64,000 nt of DNA, taken from positions 51,615 to 115,614 of the forward strand of contig CANPXH010000005.1 in the NCBI GenBank assembly GCA_947585865.1, given 5' to 3'. A program made the translations under genes and the position numbers. Below, piece by piece: positions 37,707 through 46,403 of this stretch (position 1 is the stretch's first letter; every line of letters starts with the position of its first letter). The DNA comes from an uncultured Clostridia bacterium. GTDB taxonomy: Bacteria; Bacillota; Clostridia; Lachnospirales; CAG-274. A model generated the notes under the pieces. It was not told where the DNA came from and searched no databases. It saw nothing but the letters and a program-made list of their open reading frames with translations.

Positions 37707-39598
37707 TGACTATAGAACAGTTAAATAAAATAAGAGACGAAAAAAGAGACCTTGTTATGGTGCGTAAGCTCATAAAGGAACAAGGCGAAGAAATGGCCAA
37801 GCATACAGGCTATAAGAAGCAGGTGCTCATATGCGGAGGTACAGGCTGTACTTCATCAGGCTCTCACAAGGTCATAGAGGCTCTTGAAAGCTCACTTAAA
37901 AAGCACGGTCTTGAAAAGGATGTACTTGTAGTCAGGACAGGCTGCTTCGGTCTTTGTGCATTGGGTCCTATTATGATAGTTTATCCGGAGGGCTGCTTCT
38001 ACAGTCAGATGACTCCCGATCATATAGAAAAGATAGTTGAAGAGCATCTTAAAAACGGCAATGTGGTAAAGGAATATCTTTATCAGGAGACGGTTCACTC
38101 AGACGGCAGCATACTTTCTCTTAACGAGACTGCATTCTATAAGAAGCAGATGAGAGTTGCCCTTAGGAACTGCGGCGTTATCGATCCCGAGCAGATAGAG
38201 GAATACATAGCCGTTGACGGTTATCAGGCATTGGCTAAGGTGCTTACATCAATGACAGGCGACGAGGTCATCGACGAGATCACAAAATCAGGATTGAGAG
38301 GCCGTGGCGGCGGCGGATTCCCTACAGGCAGAAAGTGGGCCTTTGCAAAGGCTACACAAAGCGATATCAAATATGTATGCTGTAACGCCGATGAGGGCGA
38401 CCCCGGCGCATTTATGGACAGATCCATACTTGAAGGCGATCCTCACTGTGTTATAGAAGCTATGGCTATTGCAGGCTACAGCATAGGCGCTCAGAAGGGT
38501 TATGTATATGTTCGTGCGGAATATCCCATCGCCGTTAAGAGATTACAAATAGCGGTAGATCAGGCAAGAGAATACGGCCTTTTAGGCGAGCACATTTTCG
38601 GAACGGATTTTTCATTTGATATAGAGATAAGACTTGGCGCAGGTGCATTCGTATGCGGCGAAGAAACTGCCCTTATGACTTCTATAGAAGGTCACAGAGG
38701 CGAGCCTCGCCCACGTCCGCCTTTCCCTGCCGTAAAGGGTCTTTTCGACAAGCCTACTATACTCAACAACGTTGAGACAAATGCAAATATCGCTCAAATA
38801 ATTTTAAAGGGTGCAGATTGGTTCAGCAGCATCGGTACCGAAAAGTCAAAGGGTACAAAGGTATTTGCCCTGGGCGGCAAGATCACGAACGTAGGTCTTG
38901 TGGAAATACCTATGGGTACAACATTAAGAGAAATAGTTGAAGAAATAGGCGGCGGCATACCTAACGGCAAGAAGTTCAAGGCTGCTCAGACAGGCGGCCC
39001 TTCAGGCGGCTGTATCCCCGCAAGCCATATAGATACTCCCATCGATTACGACAGCCTTATAGCTTTAGGCTCTATGATGGGTTCAGGCGGTCTTATCATT
39101 CTTGATGAAGATACCTGTATGGTCGATATTTCAAAGTTCTATCTTGACTTTACCGTTGATGAGTCCTGCGGCAAGTGCACACCGTGCCGTATAGGTACAA
39201 AGAGACTTAATCAGCTTCTTGAAAAGATAACCGAGGGTAAGGGCGAAATGGAGGATCTTGAAAAGATCGAAGAGCTTGCACAGCATATGAAGTCATCTTC
39301 ACTCTGTGCTCTCGGCCAGTCAGCCCCCAACCCTGTACTCTCTACTCTCAATTATTTCAGAGACGAATATCTTGCTCATATACAGGATAAGAAGTGTCCT
39401 GCCGGAGTATGTAAGAAGCTTATGAAATATGAGATAAAGGCCGATCTGTGCAAGGGCTGTACTCTCTGCGCAAGGAATTGTCCTGCAAACGCTATTACAG
39501 GCAAGGTAAGAGAGCCCCATGTCATAGATCAGGATAAGTGTATCAAGTGCGGCGTATGTATGCAGAACTGTAAGTTCAACGCAATAGAAAAGAATTAA
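37703..39598 (+). CDS. hydB: NuoF-like diaphorase subunit of NADH-linked hydrogenase
   Basis: 631 aa. An N-terminal thioredoxin-like [2Fe-2S] domain (CGGTGCTSSG..), the NuoF core binding FMN and NAD (GRGGGGFPTGRKW, ADEGDPGAFMDR), an SLBB domain, the 4Fe-4S site CGKCTPCRIG, and two C-terminal ferredoxin clusters (CKGCTLCARNC, CIKCGVCMQNC). Oxidises or reduces NAD(P)(H) and relays electrons to HydA. Confidence 0.96.
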   Translation: MMTIEQLNKIRDEKRDLVMVRKLIKEQGEEMAKHTGYKKQVLICGGTGCTSSGSHKVIEALESSLKKHGLEKDVLVVRTGCFGLCALGPIMIVYPEGCFYSQMTPDHIEKIVEEHLKNGNVVKEYLYQETVHSDGSILSLNETAFYKKQMRVALRNCGVIDPEQIEEYIAVDGYQALAKVLTSMTGDEVIDEITKSGLRGRGGGGFPTGRKWAFAKATQSDIKYVCCNADEGDPGAFMDRSILEGDPHCVIEAMAIAGYSIGAQKGYVYVRAEYPIAVKRLQIAVDQAREYGLLGEHIFGTDFSFDIEIRLGAGAFVCGEETALMTSIEGHRGEPRPRPPFPAVKGLFDKPTILNNVETNANIAQIILKGADWFSSIGTEKSKGTKVFALGGKITNVGLVEIPMGTTLREIVEEIGGGIPNGKKFKAAQTGGPSGGCIPASHIDTPIDYDSLIALGSMMGSGGLIILDEDTCMVDISKFYLDFTVDESCGKCTPCRIGTKRLNQLLEKITEGKGEMEDLEKIEELAQHMKSSSLCALGQSAPNPVLSTLNYFRDEYLAHIQDKKCPAGVCKKLMKYEIKADLCKGCTLCARNCPANAITGKVREPHVIDQDKCIKCGVCMQNCKFNAIEKN

Positions 39599-39613
39599 GG
39601 AGGTGCTTAAGTT

Positions 39614-41353
39614 ATGGAAAATATGGTAAATTTAAAGATAAATAATATTCCTGTAACAGTGCCTGCCGGTTCTACCATTTTGCAGGCTGCAAAATCAGCA
39701 AATATAGAAATACCTACTCTCTGCTACCTCAAGGATGTGAACTGCATAGGTGCTTGCAGAATATGTATCGTTGAGATAAAGGGAAGAGGACCTCTTGTCG
39801 CTTCCTGCGTATATCCTGTTGAAGAGGGTATGGAGGTCCTTACAAACACTCCCAGAGTACGTGCTTCAAGAAAGACTACTCTTGAGCTTCTGCTCTCAAG
39901 CCACAGAAAGAAGTGTCTTTCCTGTGTTAAAAGCAACAATTGTGAATTACAAAGATTATCACTTGAATACGGCGTAGACGAGGACAGATTCCCTACAGAT
40001 GAGAACTATCCCGCACCCGATGATAAATCACCATATCTTATAAGAGACAACAGCAAGTGTATAAATTGCAGACGCTGTGTTGCCGCTTGTAAGAATTTAC
40101 AGTCAGTTTCAGTTATAGGCGCTATAAGGAGAGGCTACAATGTTCACATAGGCTGTGCCTTTGAGCAGAGCCTTGACGACTCTCCTTGTGTCGGCTGCGG
40201 CCAGTGTGTAGTTGCCTGCCCCGTAGGCGCTTTGACGGAAAAGGATGAAACAGCCAAGGTTTGGGATGCTATTGCAGATCCCGACAAGCAGGTAGTTGTA
40301 TTTACGGCTCCTTCCATAAGAGCTACATTGGGCGAATGCTTTGATATGGCGCCCGGTACCGATGTGGAAGGCAAAATGACTGCCGCTATAAGACGACTTG
40401 GCGCTGACAAGGTATTCAATATGAACTTTACAGCCGACCTTACCATTATGGAAGAGGCTCATGAATTTGTAGAGAGAGTTAAGAACGGCGGTACATTGCC
40501 TATGTTCACATCCTGCTGTCCGGGCTGGGTAAAGTTCATAGAGCATTACTATCCCGAGCTTATACCTAACGTATCTTCATGTAAGTCTCCTCAGCAGATG
40601 TTTGGCGCTGTTTTAAAGAGCTACTACTGTGAGAAGAACAATATCGATCCAAAGGATCTCTTTGTTGTAAGTATAATCCCTTGTACGGCAAAGAAGTTTG
40701 AGGTAACTCGTGAAGAGCAGTGGAATGACGGTATGCCCGATGTAGATGTTTCACTCACTACAAGAGAGCTTGGCAGAATGATAAAGAATGCTGCAATCAA
40801 GTTCACAGAGCTTCCCGATGAAGATTATGACGATCCATTTGAGTTTGCCAGCGGCGGCGGTATCATATTCGGCGCTACAGGCGGTGTTATGGAAGCCGCT
40901 TTAAGAACAGCAGCTTCTATACTCGATAAGGATATAAAGAAGGTAGACTTTGAAGAGGTAAGAGGAACTGAGGGCATTAAGGAAGCTACCTACGAGGTAG
41001 GCGGAGTTACTGTAAATGTAGCTGTTGCTTCAGGCCTTGCAAACGCAAGAAAGGTCGTAGAGGATATTAAGGCAGGCAGGAAGAATTACCACTTTGTAGA
41101 GGTAATGGCTTGTCCGGGCGGATGTATCAACGGCGGCGGCCAGCCTGTTCAGGGCGACATTGTCAGAAACAATGTTGATCTTAAGACACTTCGTTCTTCC
41201 GTACTCTATACAGCCGATAAGAACAACGACATAAGACGTTCTCATGAAAGTCCTATAATAAAGAAGGTCTATGATGAATACTTTGAAGCTCCCGGCAAGG
41301 AAAAAGCACATAAGCTTCTTCACACAACTTATGTTGACAGAAAGAATAAATAA
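39614..41353 (+). CDS. hydA: [FeFe]-hydrogenase catalytic subunit
   Basis: 579 aa. N-terminal plant-type [2Fe-2S] domain (CIGACRICIVEI), a His-ligated [4Fe-4S] site, two [4Fe-4S] clusters (CINCRRCVAAC, CVGCGQCVVAC), then the H-cluster domain with L1 TSCCPGW, L2 IPCTAKKFE and L3 MACPGGCINGGGQP. Produces or consumes hydrogen in the cytoplasm. No maturation genes (hydE/F/G) are nearby. GGAGGTG ribosome site. Confidence 0.97.
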   Translation: MENMVNLKINNIPVTVPAGSTILQAAKSANIEIPTLCYLKDVNCIGACRICIVEIKGRGPLVASCVYPVEEGMEVLTNTPRVRASRKTTLELLLSSHRKKCLSCVKSNNCELQRLSLEYGVDEDRFPTDENYPAPDDKSPYLIRDNSKCINCRRCVAACKNLQSVSVIGAIRRGYNVHIGCAFEQSLDDSPCVGCGQCVVACPVGALTEKDETAKVWDAIADPDKQVVVFTAPSIRATLGECFDMAPGTDVEGKMTAAIRRLGADKVFNMNFTADLTIMEEAHEFVERVKNGGTLPMFTSCCPGWVKFIEHYYPELIPNVSSCKSPQQMFGAVLKSYYCEKNNIDPKDLFVVSIIPCTAKKFEVTREEQWNDGMPDVDVSLTTRELGRMIKNAAIKFTELPDEDYDDPFEFASGGGIIFGATGGVMEAALRTAASILDKDIKKVDFEEVRGTEGIKEATYEVGGVTVNVAVASGLANARKVVEDIKAGRKNYHFVEVMACPGGCINGGGQPVQGDIVRNNVDLKTLRSSVLYTADKNNDIRRSHESPIIKKVYDEYFEAPGKEKAHKLLHTTYVDRKNK

Positions 41354-41359
41354 AGCACT

Positions 41360-41395
41360 TATCCCCCGAACTATTCGGGGGATATTTGTATTTTG
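41360..41395 (+). terminator. hyd operon terminator
   Basis: TATCCCCCGAA and TTCGGGGGATA with a T-rich tail (TTTGTATTTT). Marks the right end of recognisable core chromosome. Confidence 0.85.
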
Positions 41396-41472
41396 GCTTT
41401 TTTTATTCGGCACCATACCGAGGACAAATTTTATTTTTAAAAATTGTTTGCTGCTCTTTTATATATGAGCGG

Positions 41473-41865
41473 TCAATCCTTTATAGCATGGCAAACGAAT
41501 AAAGCATCAAATAATATGTGACTCATTGTTATATCTATCATCGGCGGCCGCTTTCCCATGGACAAAAAAAGAGGAACTATCTTTCGATAATTCCTCATAT
41601 TATACAAGTTTGCCTTCATACCTATTATTGCTATAAGCATAAAGCTTCTCGGCAAAGTCTGTCTAAGACCTTGATATACAATATAATCACAGACCGCAGC
41701 CAAATGTTTATAAGCTTTACAGACAGAAGCAATTTTATTTCTATATGCCGCTTTCAAACAATATAGAAAGATATGTCGGCTTATACTGTCATTACTGCAT
41801 AGCTTCGGCGAATTTTTGATGTAATACTTGCATTTAAGCCATTTTTTTATTAATGTCTTTTCCAT
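41473..41865 (-). CDS. Hypothetical protein at the chromosome/element border
   Basis: 130 aa, Lys/Tyr/Cys-rich, no family recognised and no clear ribosome site before its ATG. It lies between the hyd terminator and the integrase-side repeats, so it may belong to either the host or the element, or may not be real. Confidence 0.35.
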   Translation of the reverse strand: MEKTLIKKWLKCKYYIKNSPKLCSNDSISRHIFLYCLKAAYRNKIASVCKAYKHLAAVCDYIVYQGLRQTLPRSFMLIAIIGMKANLYNMRNYRKIVPLFLSMGKRPPMIDITMSHILFDALFVCHAIKD

Positions 41866-41867
41866 TT

Positions 41868-41966
41868 TTGGGATTTTGTTGTTGGGATTTTATTTGTTTT
41901 GGATATTATTTCAAACATTTTTTATTATCCCAAATTTCATATATAAAGTATAACTAAATCCCAAAT
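41868..41966. repeat. Four TTTGGGAT boxes beside the integrase gene (probable attachment-site arm sites)
   Basis: TTGGGATTTT at 41868 and 41882, and the inverse ATCCCAAAT at 41927 and AAATCCCAAAT at 41956. Two direct and two inverted copies within 100 bp directly after the integrase stop is the layout of recombinase arm-binding sites, so an attachment site probably lies here. The core site cannot be fixed because the other element end is outside the window. Confidence 0.5.
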
Positions 41967-41967
41967 A

Positions 41968-43179
41968 TTATAATATGTTAAGCTTAGACACTTCTGCTTG
42001 CTTTAATTTGTTCATTTCTTTATTGAGTACGTCCTGCATAACGTGAGTATAAATATCAATAGTCGTACTGTAATTTTGATGTCCTACTAACATCTGAACG
42101 ACTTTGGGGTCTACTCCCACCTTGAAGCATTTACTACAAAATGTATGGCGTAAGGCGTGTGGATAACAGTTCTGATATACTTTAGGCTCTCTGTTTTCCA
42201 TTCTTGCCATAATCTGCTCGTCAGTATTCATCTCGTTAATAATGTGATTAATTTCTCTTTCAATATTATAACGTGTCATTGGAGAGCCAAGGTTTGTAGT
42301 AAACAACAAATTTAAAAATTCGTTTTCGCCTCGCCATCTGTTGCCCAATTCCTTCTTCCTATTAATTGTTTTTTCAATTTGGTGCTTTAATACCCTTTCC
42401 ACTTCTGCGTTTGTGAAAGGTATCTCTCTTATTGCATTTGCCGTCTTAGGCGATGTAATTTCTAAGGTTTTAACTCCCTCGTAATAAGAACAAACCAATT
42501 GCTTATTTACACATATTGATTTATTATTAAAATCAACATCGTCAATGTTAAGACCGCCAATTTCACCACAACGCAAACCCATATTGAGTAATATAAATAT
42601 TAATTCATAAGACCATCTGCGTTTTGCGTATGATAAAAACACCTGTTCTTCATCCGGTTCCAGTATTCTGTAGTCTTTTTTATGGACAACATTGGGTACC
42701 GCTAACATAGCTGCAGGATTTGTTTTAATCAAATCATTTTCTTTAGCCATAGCAAATATAGAACATATGGTACTGGCAATTTCTTTGACGTATTTTGAAC
42801 TATGCCCTTTATTTATAAGCGAAGTTATGATCTCTTGCAGTTCAAAATTCTTAATTTTGTCTAATTGTCGTTCACCTAAAATATCGCCAACTTTACGATA
42901 TTTTTGTTTTATGGGGGTGATGCTTGTCTTTTTTATAGTATGTATTTTGTAGTTATAAAACCACTGGTCAAACCATTCATTAAGCGTTAATCCATAAAAA
43001 ACTTCTTGTTCGCTTTCTAATCTTTGCTTTGCTATGTCAAATTCTTTTCTTAAAACTCTTAGGCTTTCGTTCGAGATACTAATAGAGTGTCCTTTAACCA
43101 TAGCTCTGGCTTCGTATCGTCCGTTAGCCTTTTGTCTTATACCTGTGCCTAGTTCCCTACCTTTTAAGTCTTTGCCCAT
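41968..43179 (-). CDS. int: Tn916-type tyrosine integrase
   Basis: 403 aa from the ATG after AAAGGAGATGATTAT. N-terminal AP2-like DNA-binding domain (GTGIRQKANGRYEARAM), SAM-like core-binding domain, and a catalytic domain with R in MGLRCGEIGGL, HxxR in PHALRHTFCSKC, and H..Y in VGHQNYSTTIDIYTHV. Inserts and excises the element. Located at its left end, with the Xis gene just upstream as in Tn916. Confidence 0.95.
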   Translation of the reverse strand: MGKDLKGRELGTGIRQKANGRYEARAMVKGHSISISNESLRVLRKEFDIAKQRLESEQEVFYGLTLNEWFDQWFYNYKIHTIKKTSITPIKQKYRKVGDILGERQLDKIKNFELQEIITSLINKGHSSKYVKEIASTICSIFAMAKENDLIKTNPAAMLAVPNVVHKKDYRILEPDEEQVFLSYAKRRWSYELIFILLNMGLRCGEIGGLNIDDVDFNNKSICVNKQLVCSYYEGVKTLEITSPKTANAIREIPFTNAEVERVLKHQIEKTINRKKELGNRWRGENEFLNLLFTTNLGSPMTRYNIEREINHIINEMNTDEQIMARMENREPKVYQNCYPHALRHTFCSKCFKVGVDPKVVQMLVGHQNYSTTIDIYTHVMQDVLNKEMNKLKQAEVSKLNIL

Positions 43180-43255
43180 ATAATCATCTCCTTTAATATA
43201 ATTAAAGGGGTGAGGCATATAATTATTATATCATATGCCTCACTTATCCGCAATA

Positions 43256-43459
43256 TTAAATTTTTGTTTGTTCTTGTATCCATTTTTCAAACTTTTCTCG
43301 TTTTATCAATATATGGCTTGCTTTATGCAGTATAAACGGACAGTTGGGTCTTTGCGCAATTTCTCTTAATTTACCCTCGCTTATATTAGAATAAAGAGAA
43401 GCCTCTTTAAAAGTAAGGCATATCTTATGCCATATGGGTACGGTTAATATATCGTTAAT
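43256..43459 (-). CDS. xis: Tn916-like excisionase, probable AUU start
   Basis: 67 codons when read from the ATT at 43459, the same length as Tn916 Xis. VPIWHKICLTFKEASLYSNISEGKLREIA matches the family's winged-helix N-terminus (PIWE-x-LTIEEA..), and IKREKFEKWI the C-terminus. The ATT lies seven bases after AAGGAG, and the upstream gene's stop is inside that spacer. No ATG, GTG or TTG fits without running into the upstream gene. Confidence 0.82.
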   Translation of the reverse strand: MNDILTVPIWHKICLTFKEASLYSNISEGKLREIAQRPNCPFILHKASHILIKREKFEKWIQEQTKI

Positions 43460-43461
43460 AT

Positions 43462-43836
43462 TTATACTCCTTCCATAGGTAAGTCCCAGCACTCGTGACA
43501 AGGTCTGCCGCCGCATAAGTCCGCCATAGTATCATCATCGTATATATCGCAGGCTTCGACAAAAGGATAGCCTTCTTCGTCTTTGCGAGCATTGGGCAGC
43601 CCTGCGAAGAAATCATCCCTATATGTTTTGCGAGGGTGAGCGTCTGACCAAGCTTGTATGCGTGAAATTGCATCGGCGGGATTTAATAGTTCATCAGCAC
43701 CGCAATGCATTGTATTTATAGGACAATCCGCACAGTTTATCGTACAAGCAAGTCCTGCGTCTGCACTGGGACGTAAAGCTCTTGCCTTTTCTTTCAGATA
43801 GTTTTCGGTTATACTACAATCTATTCTGTTTGCCAT
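43462..43836 (-). CDS. Cys-rich element protein (family 1)
   Basis: 124 aa, no named family. RIDCSITENYL at the N-terminus, CTINCADCPIN, an AISRIQAWSDAHPRKTY middle and a CHECWDLP end. The 151-aa protein at 52999 has the same plan (RIDCSDTVNFL, VQKWSDNNQLDIPTY, CYDCWNKP), so the two are paralogues. The paired CxxC motifs suggest a metal-binding fold. Confidence 0.75.
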   Translation of the reverse strand: MANRIDCSITENYLKEKARALRPSADAGLACTINCADCPINTMHCGADELLNPADAISRIQAWSDAHPRKTYRDDFFAGLPNARKDEEGYPFVEACDIYDDDTMADLCGGRPCHECWDLPMEGV

Positions 43837-43848
43837 TTATACATCTCC

Positions 43849-44217
43849 TTAATAGGGTTTATCCGTCAGCCCTAATAGATAGTCAAGGGTAGTATTGAAA
43901 TATTCTGCTGTGTATTTCAGTACGTTCAGTACGTCAATAGGGTGGTAATCATAAAAATCTCCCGATATGATAAAACGCAACATAGTTTTATGGTCGTTTA
44001 GGTTGGTTTTAGGTGAAATATAGTCTATTATATCATCTGTTGATACTTTATTCTCTTTCTTTAACGCTTCGATATTTTGAAGTATAATGTCCTCAATGGC
44101 TGTAGGATATACACCGTATACCCTAGGATATGAGGGAATTTCAATTATGTTTGTTTTGGGGCAAAAGCGTTTCTGACAGAAATGTTTATTAAGCCAATTA
44201 TCTATTTTACTGTGCAT
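43849..44217 (-). CDS. Helix-turn-helix (XRE-like) element protein
   Basis: 122 aa from the ATG after GGGAGGAATGAT. The C-terminal half has the shape of phage repressor DNA-binding domains, ending VLKYTAEYFNTTLDYLLGLTDKPY. The N-terminal part is unassigned. The ATG overlaps the stop region of the zinc-ribbon gene, so the two are coupled. Confidence 0.65.
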   Translation of the reverse strand: MHSKIDNWLNKHFCQKRFCPKTNIIEIPSYPRVYGVYPTAIEDIILQNIEALKKENKVSTDDIIDYISPKTNLNDHKTMLRFIISGDFYDYHPIDVLNVLKYTAEYFNTTLDYLLGLTDKPY

Positions 44218-44218
44218 A

Positions 44219-44428
44219 TCATTCCTCCCATTCTTCATCATCGCCTACCATTAACGTTATGCAATCCTCGCAAATATCCTCTCCGCAGCCGCTATGATAT
44301 ACCTCTCCGTAAATTTCAGCTCCGCACATATCACAGTATATATGCTCAACGTGTTTTAAAGGACAAGTGTCATAGCAGGGATATAAAGGAACAGCGCAAT
44401 TGCAGCAGTTATCCTCAATTTGTCTTAT
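44219..44428 (-). CDS. Small zinc-ribbon protein, probable AUA start (not in ORF track)
   Basis: About 69 aa: CCNCAVP, CYDTCPLKHVEH, YCDMCGAEI, then CGEDICEDCI. This Cys pattern is common in small proteins of clostridial phages and ICEs. An in-frame TGA lies three codons before the ATA at 44428, and no ATG/GTG/TTG occurs before the first four Cys, so initiation must use ATA or another unusual codon. The upstream AAAGGGTGAT fits a ribosome site. Confidence 0.7.
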   Translation of the reverse strand: MRQIEDNCCNCAVPLYPCYDTCPLKHVEHIYCDMCGAEIYGEVYHSGCGEDICEDCITLMVGDDEEWEE

Positions 44429-44465
44429 AGTGTATCACCCTTTGCATAAAACTTCGATTTTATTT

Positions 44466-44645
44466 TTATTGTTTTGTTTCAAGTATTAATACATTTCCCG
44501 AAGCTGTTGGATGGTCGCAATATATAGTCAGGGTCGGCGCATAATCTTTTATTTCTTTACAGTCATGCGCATTAAACATATGGGGTATATAGCCATGTTT
44601 AACATAAAATTCCTTATACTTTCTTTCAATATATCCTTCATGCAT
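44466..44645 (-). CDS. 59-aa satellite protein with a methyltransferase-like motif (not in ORF track)
   Basis: Starts MHEGYIERKYKEF and contains EIKDYAPTLTIYCDHPTASG. The APTLT block resembles the segment found in the variable region of phage C5 methyltransferases. The ATG overlaps the previous gene's stop (ATGCATGA), indicating coupling. The function is unknown; it may be a detached target-recognition piece. Confidence 0.6.
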   Translation of the reverse strand: MHEGYIERKYKEFYVKHGYIPHMFNAHDCKEIKDYAPTLTIYCDHPTASGNVLILETKQ

Positions 44646-44931
44646 TTTTATCTAACTCCAATATCATATTGTTCTTTTGTACGGTAGTTAAGGTGTTTGT
44701 ATATCCGTCAAGTCTAGGCTCTAGTTTCTGACTTATACTACCGTCTTGATTATATCTACCCCACATAGCAATACATAAAACATAATTATCTTTTAAAACA
44801 GTTGTTAGGGTATTTGAAATGCCATCTTTTCTCGGTGCATATTTTTTCATAGCTGCACGACGTTCTTTGATTAGCCCCGCTTCATAAGCCTTGCGTATCA
44901 TTTTGCCATAATCGTTGCGCTCGGAACGCAA
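44638..44931 (-). CDS. C5-methyltransferase-associated small protein
   Basis: 97 aa from a TTG; the frame stays open upstream (..GYKENAVPQIIQAVL), so the true start may be earlier, overlapping the methyltransferase end. Two similar internal segments, KDGISNTLTTVLKDNYVL and LDGYTNTLTTVQKNNMIL, resemble the repeated variable part of phage C5 methyltransferases. No catalytic motif is present. Likely a stand-alone target-recognition fragment or accessory protein. Confidence 0.6.
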   Translation of the reverse strand: MRSERNDYGKMIRKAYEAGLIKERRAAMKKYAPRKDGISNTLTTVLKDNYVLCIAMWGRYNQDGSISQKLEPRLDGYTNTLTTVQKNNMILELDKNA

Positions 44932-44981
44932 TACCGCCTGTATAATTTGCGGTACGGCATTTTCTTTATAGCCGTCAGTTC

Positions 44982-46343
44982 TTATTCTTCTGACGGCACA
45001 AGAAAATTTTCGGTATTTATGCTTTCATACAACCTGTCAAGGGCTTTCTCGAAAGCTCCGATACCTGAAAAGAAGCTGCTTAATTTAAGGTCGTCAAAGA
45101 GATACGGCATAGCCTTATAAAGCTCGACAAATATATAATAAAGCACGTCTACCACTATGGAGTTGCCTGCCTGTTTATAAAGCTGTGAATTTGATATACC
45201 TGCGTTGACTGCCGCTTGCCAGTCTTTATCCTCAAAGCCCATTAAACGAAAACATTCTTTTGGAGTGAGTTTACGAATACGGATATTGTCTTTGTTTTCC
45301 AATACGCCTGTCGCTCCAAATTTAGCAGACCTAAAATTTGCAAGCGTGTTATTAGCCTGTTGTGCTTTAATGCCTCTGCAAGTACCGTCTTTACACGGAT
45401 TGAGTGCTTGCATTTTTAAGTCTTTCTCTATTACTGCCGTTCTTTCTGCCTGTCTGTTGCTTATGCCTCTATCCTCTCTTGAAGTTATACAATTAGCGTA
45501 TTCTATTGCAGAGGGATTATTATAGGATTTATCAATACCCTTTTGTTTGACCATTGGTGTATGTCCTCCGCCGTTTCCCATGGCGCTTGTCAGACTTGAA
45601 CAGACATTATCGTCACCGACAAAGGCATTTTTCTGGCTACTTCCTATAATAAAATTATTCTTGAAAATATCTCCGAGATTTTCCCTTATAATTTTCATTC
45701 TTTCTCCGGATATATAATATTTCTCATCTACTTCCTGTTCCAGTACGTCTATAAGCCTGATACCGTTATCAAAGCCTTGCGGAAATTCAAATTTGCCGTT
45801 ATCCAAAGACTTCTTTATAAAAATGAGATATACACGCTCTCTGTTCTGCGGTACACCGTAGTCTTTAGCATTTAAGACTTTGTAATAGACGTTATAACCA
45901 TACTCGTTCAGTTCGTCTGTGAACATATTGAAGGTATCTTTGAATTTCTTGCCTACGATATTCTTGACGTTTTCGTATATGCCAAAATCGGGGCGTTTGC
46001 CTCTGACAATTCGCAGAAACTCTACAAGCAGAGAAGAACGTGACTTGTTAAGAGACGTACTGTGACAATGGGGACAATACTCTCTTTGACTATAGTGTAC
46101 CGTAAGAGGATTATATGTGTGTCCACAGTTATTACATTCCCATACAGAACCTTTTTGTTTGCCCGAAATACTAAAATCCTGACAAGGCGATCCGCCGCAT
46201 ATCATATTGAAGTCTGCTATTTCGTTTTCATTGACTTTGGTAATATCGCCAAGATTAAGACTTTCATCGACATTATGTATAGCACAATAGCTTTTAATTG
46301 CGTATTTATCAAATTCGCAAAAATTAATTAATTTCCAGTTCAA
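44982..46343 (-). CDS. C5-cytosine DNA methyltransferase, apparently circularly permuted
   Basis: 453 aa. Catalytic motif IV GGSPCQDFS is near residue 50, ENVKNI (VI) and QNRERVYLI (VIII) follow, then a target-recognition region, motif IX/X (LTPKECFRLMGF, GNSIVVDVLYYI). Only after motif X does motif I appear: LSSFFSGIGAFEKAL at about 422-436. The N-terminus starts past the usual motif I, with LINFCEFDKYAIKSY. An inserted zinc finger (CNNCGH..CPHC) is present. The TTG start lacks a good ribosome site; an open frame extends 15-20 codons upstream. Confidence 0.8.
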   Translation of the reverse strand: MNWKLINFCEFDKYAIKSYCAIHNVDESLNLGDITKVNENEIADFNMICGGSPCQDFSISGKQKGSVWECNNCGHTYNPLTVHYSQREYCPHCHSTSLNKSRSSLLVEFLRIVRGKRPDFGIYENVKNIVGKKFKDTFNMFTDELNEYGYNVYYKVLNAKDYGVPQNRERVYLIFIKKSLDNGKFEFPQGFDNGIRLIDVLEQEVDEKYYISGERMKIIRENLGDIFKNNFIIGSSQKNAFVGDDNVCSSLTSAMGNGGGHTPMVKQKGIDKSYNNPSAIEYANCITSREDRGISNRQAERTAVIEKDLKMQALNPCKDGTCRGIKAQQANNTLANFRSAKFGATGVLENKDNIRIRKLTPKECFRLMGFEDKDWQAAVNAGISNSQLYKQAGNSIVVDVLYYIFVELYKAMPYLFDDLKLSSFFSGIGAFEKALDRLYESINTENFLVPSEE

Positions 46344-46403
46344 ATTATTTTCGGAGTAAACATATGTTTGATAGGCGCCTAAACCTCTGTACTCCTTTCA
46401 TAT

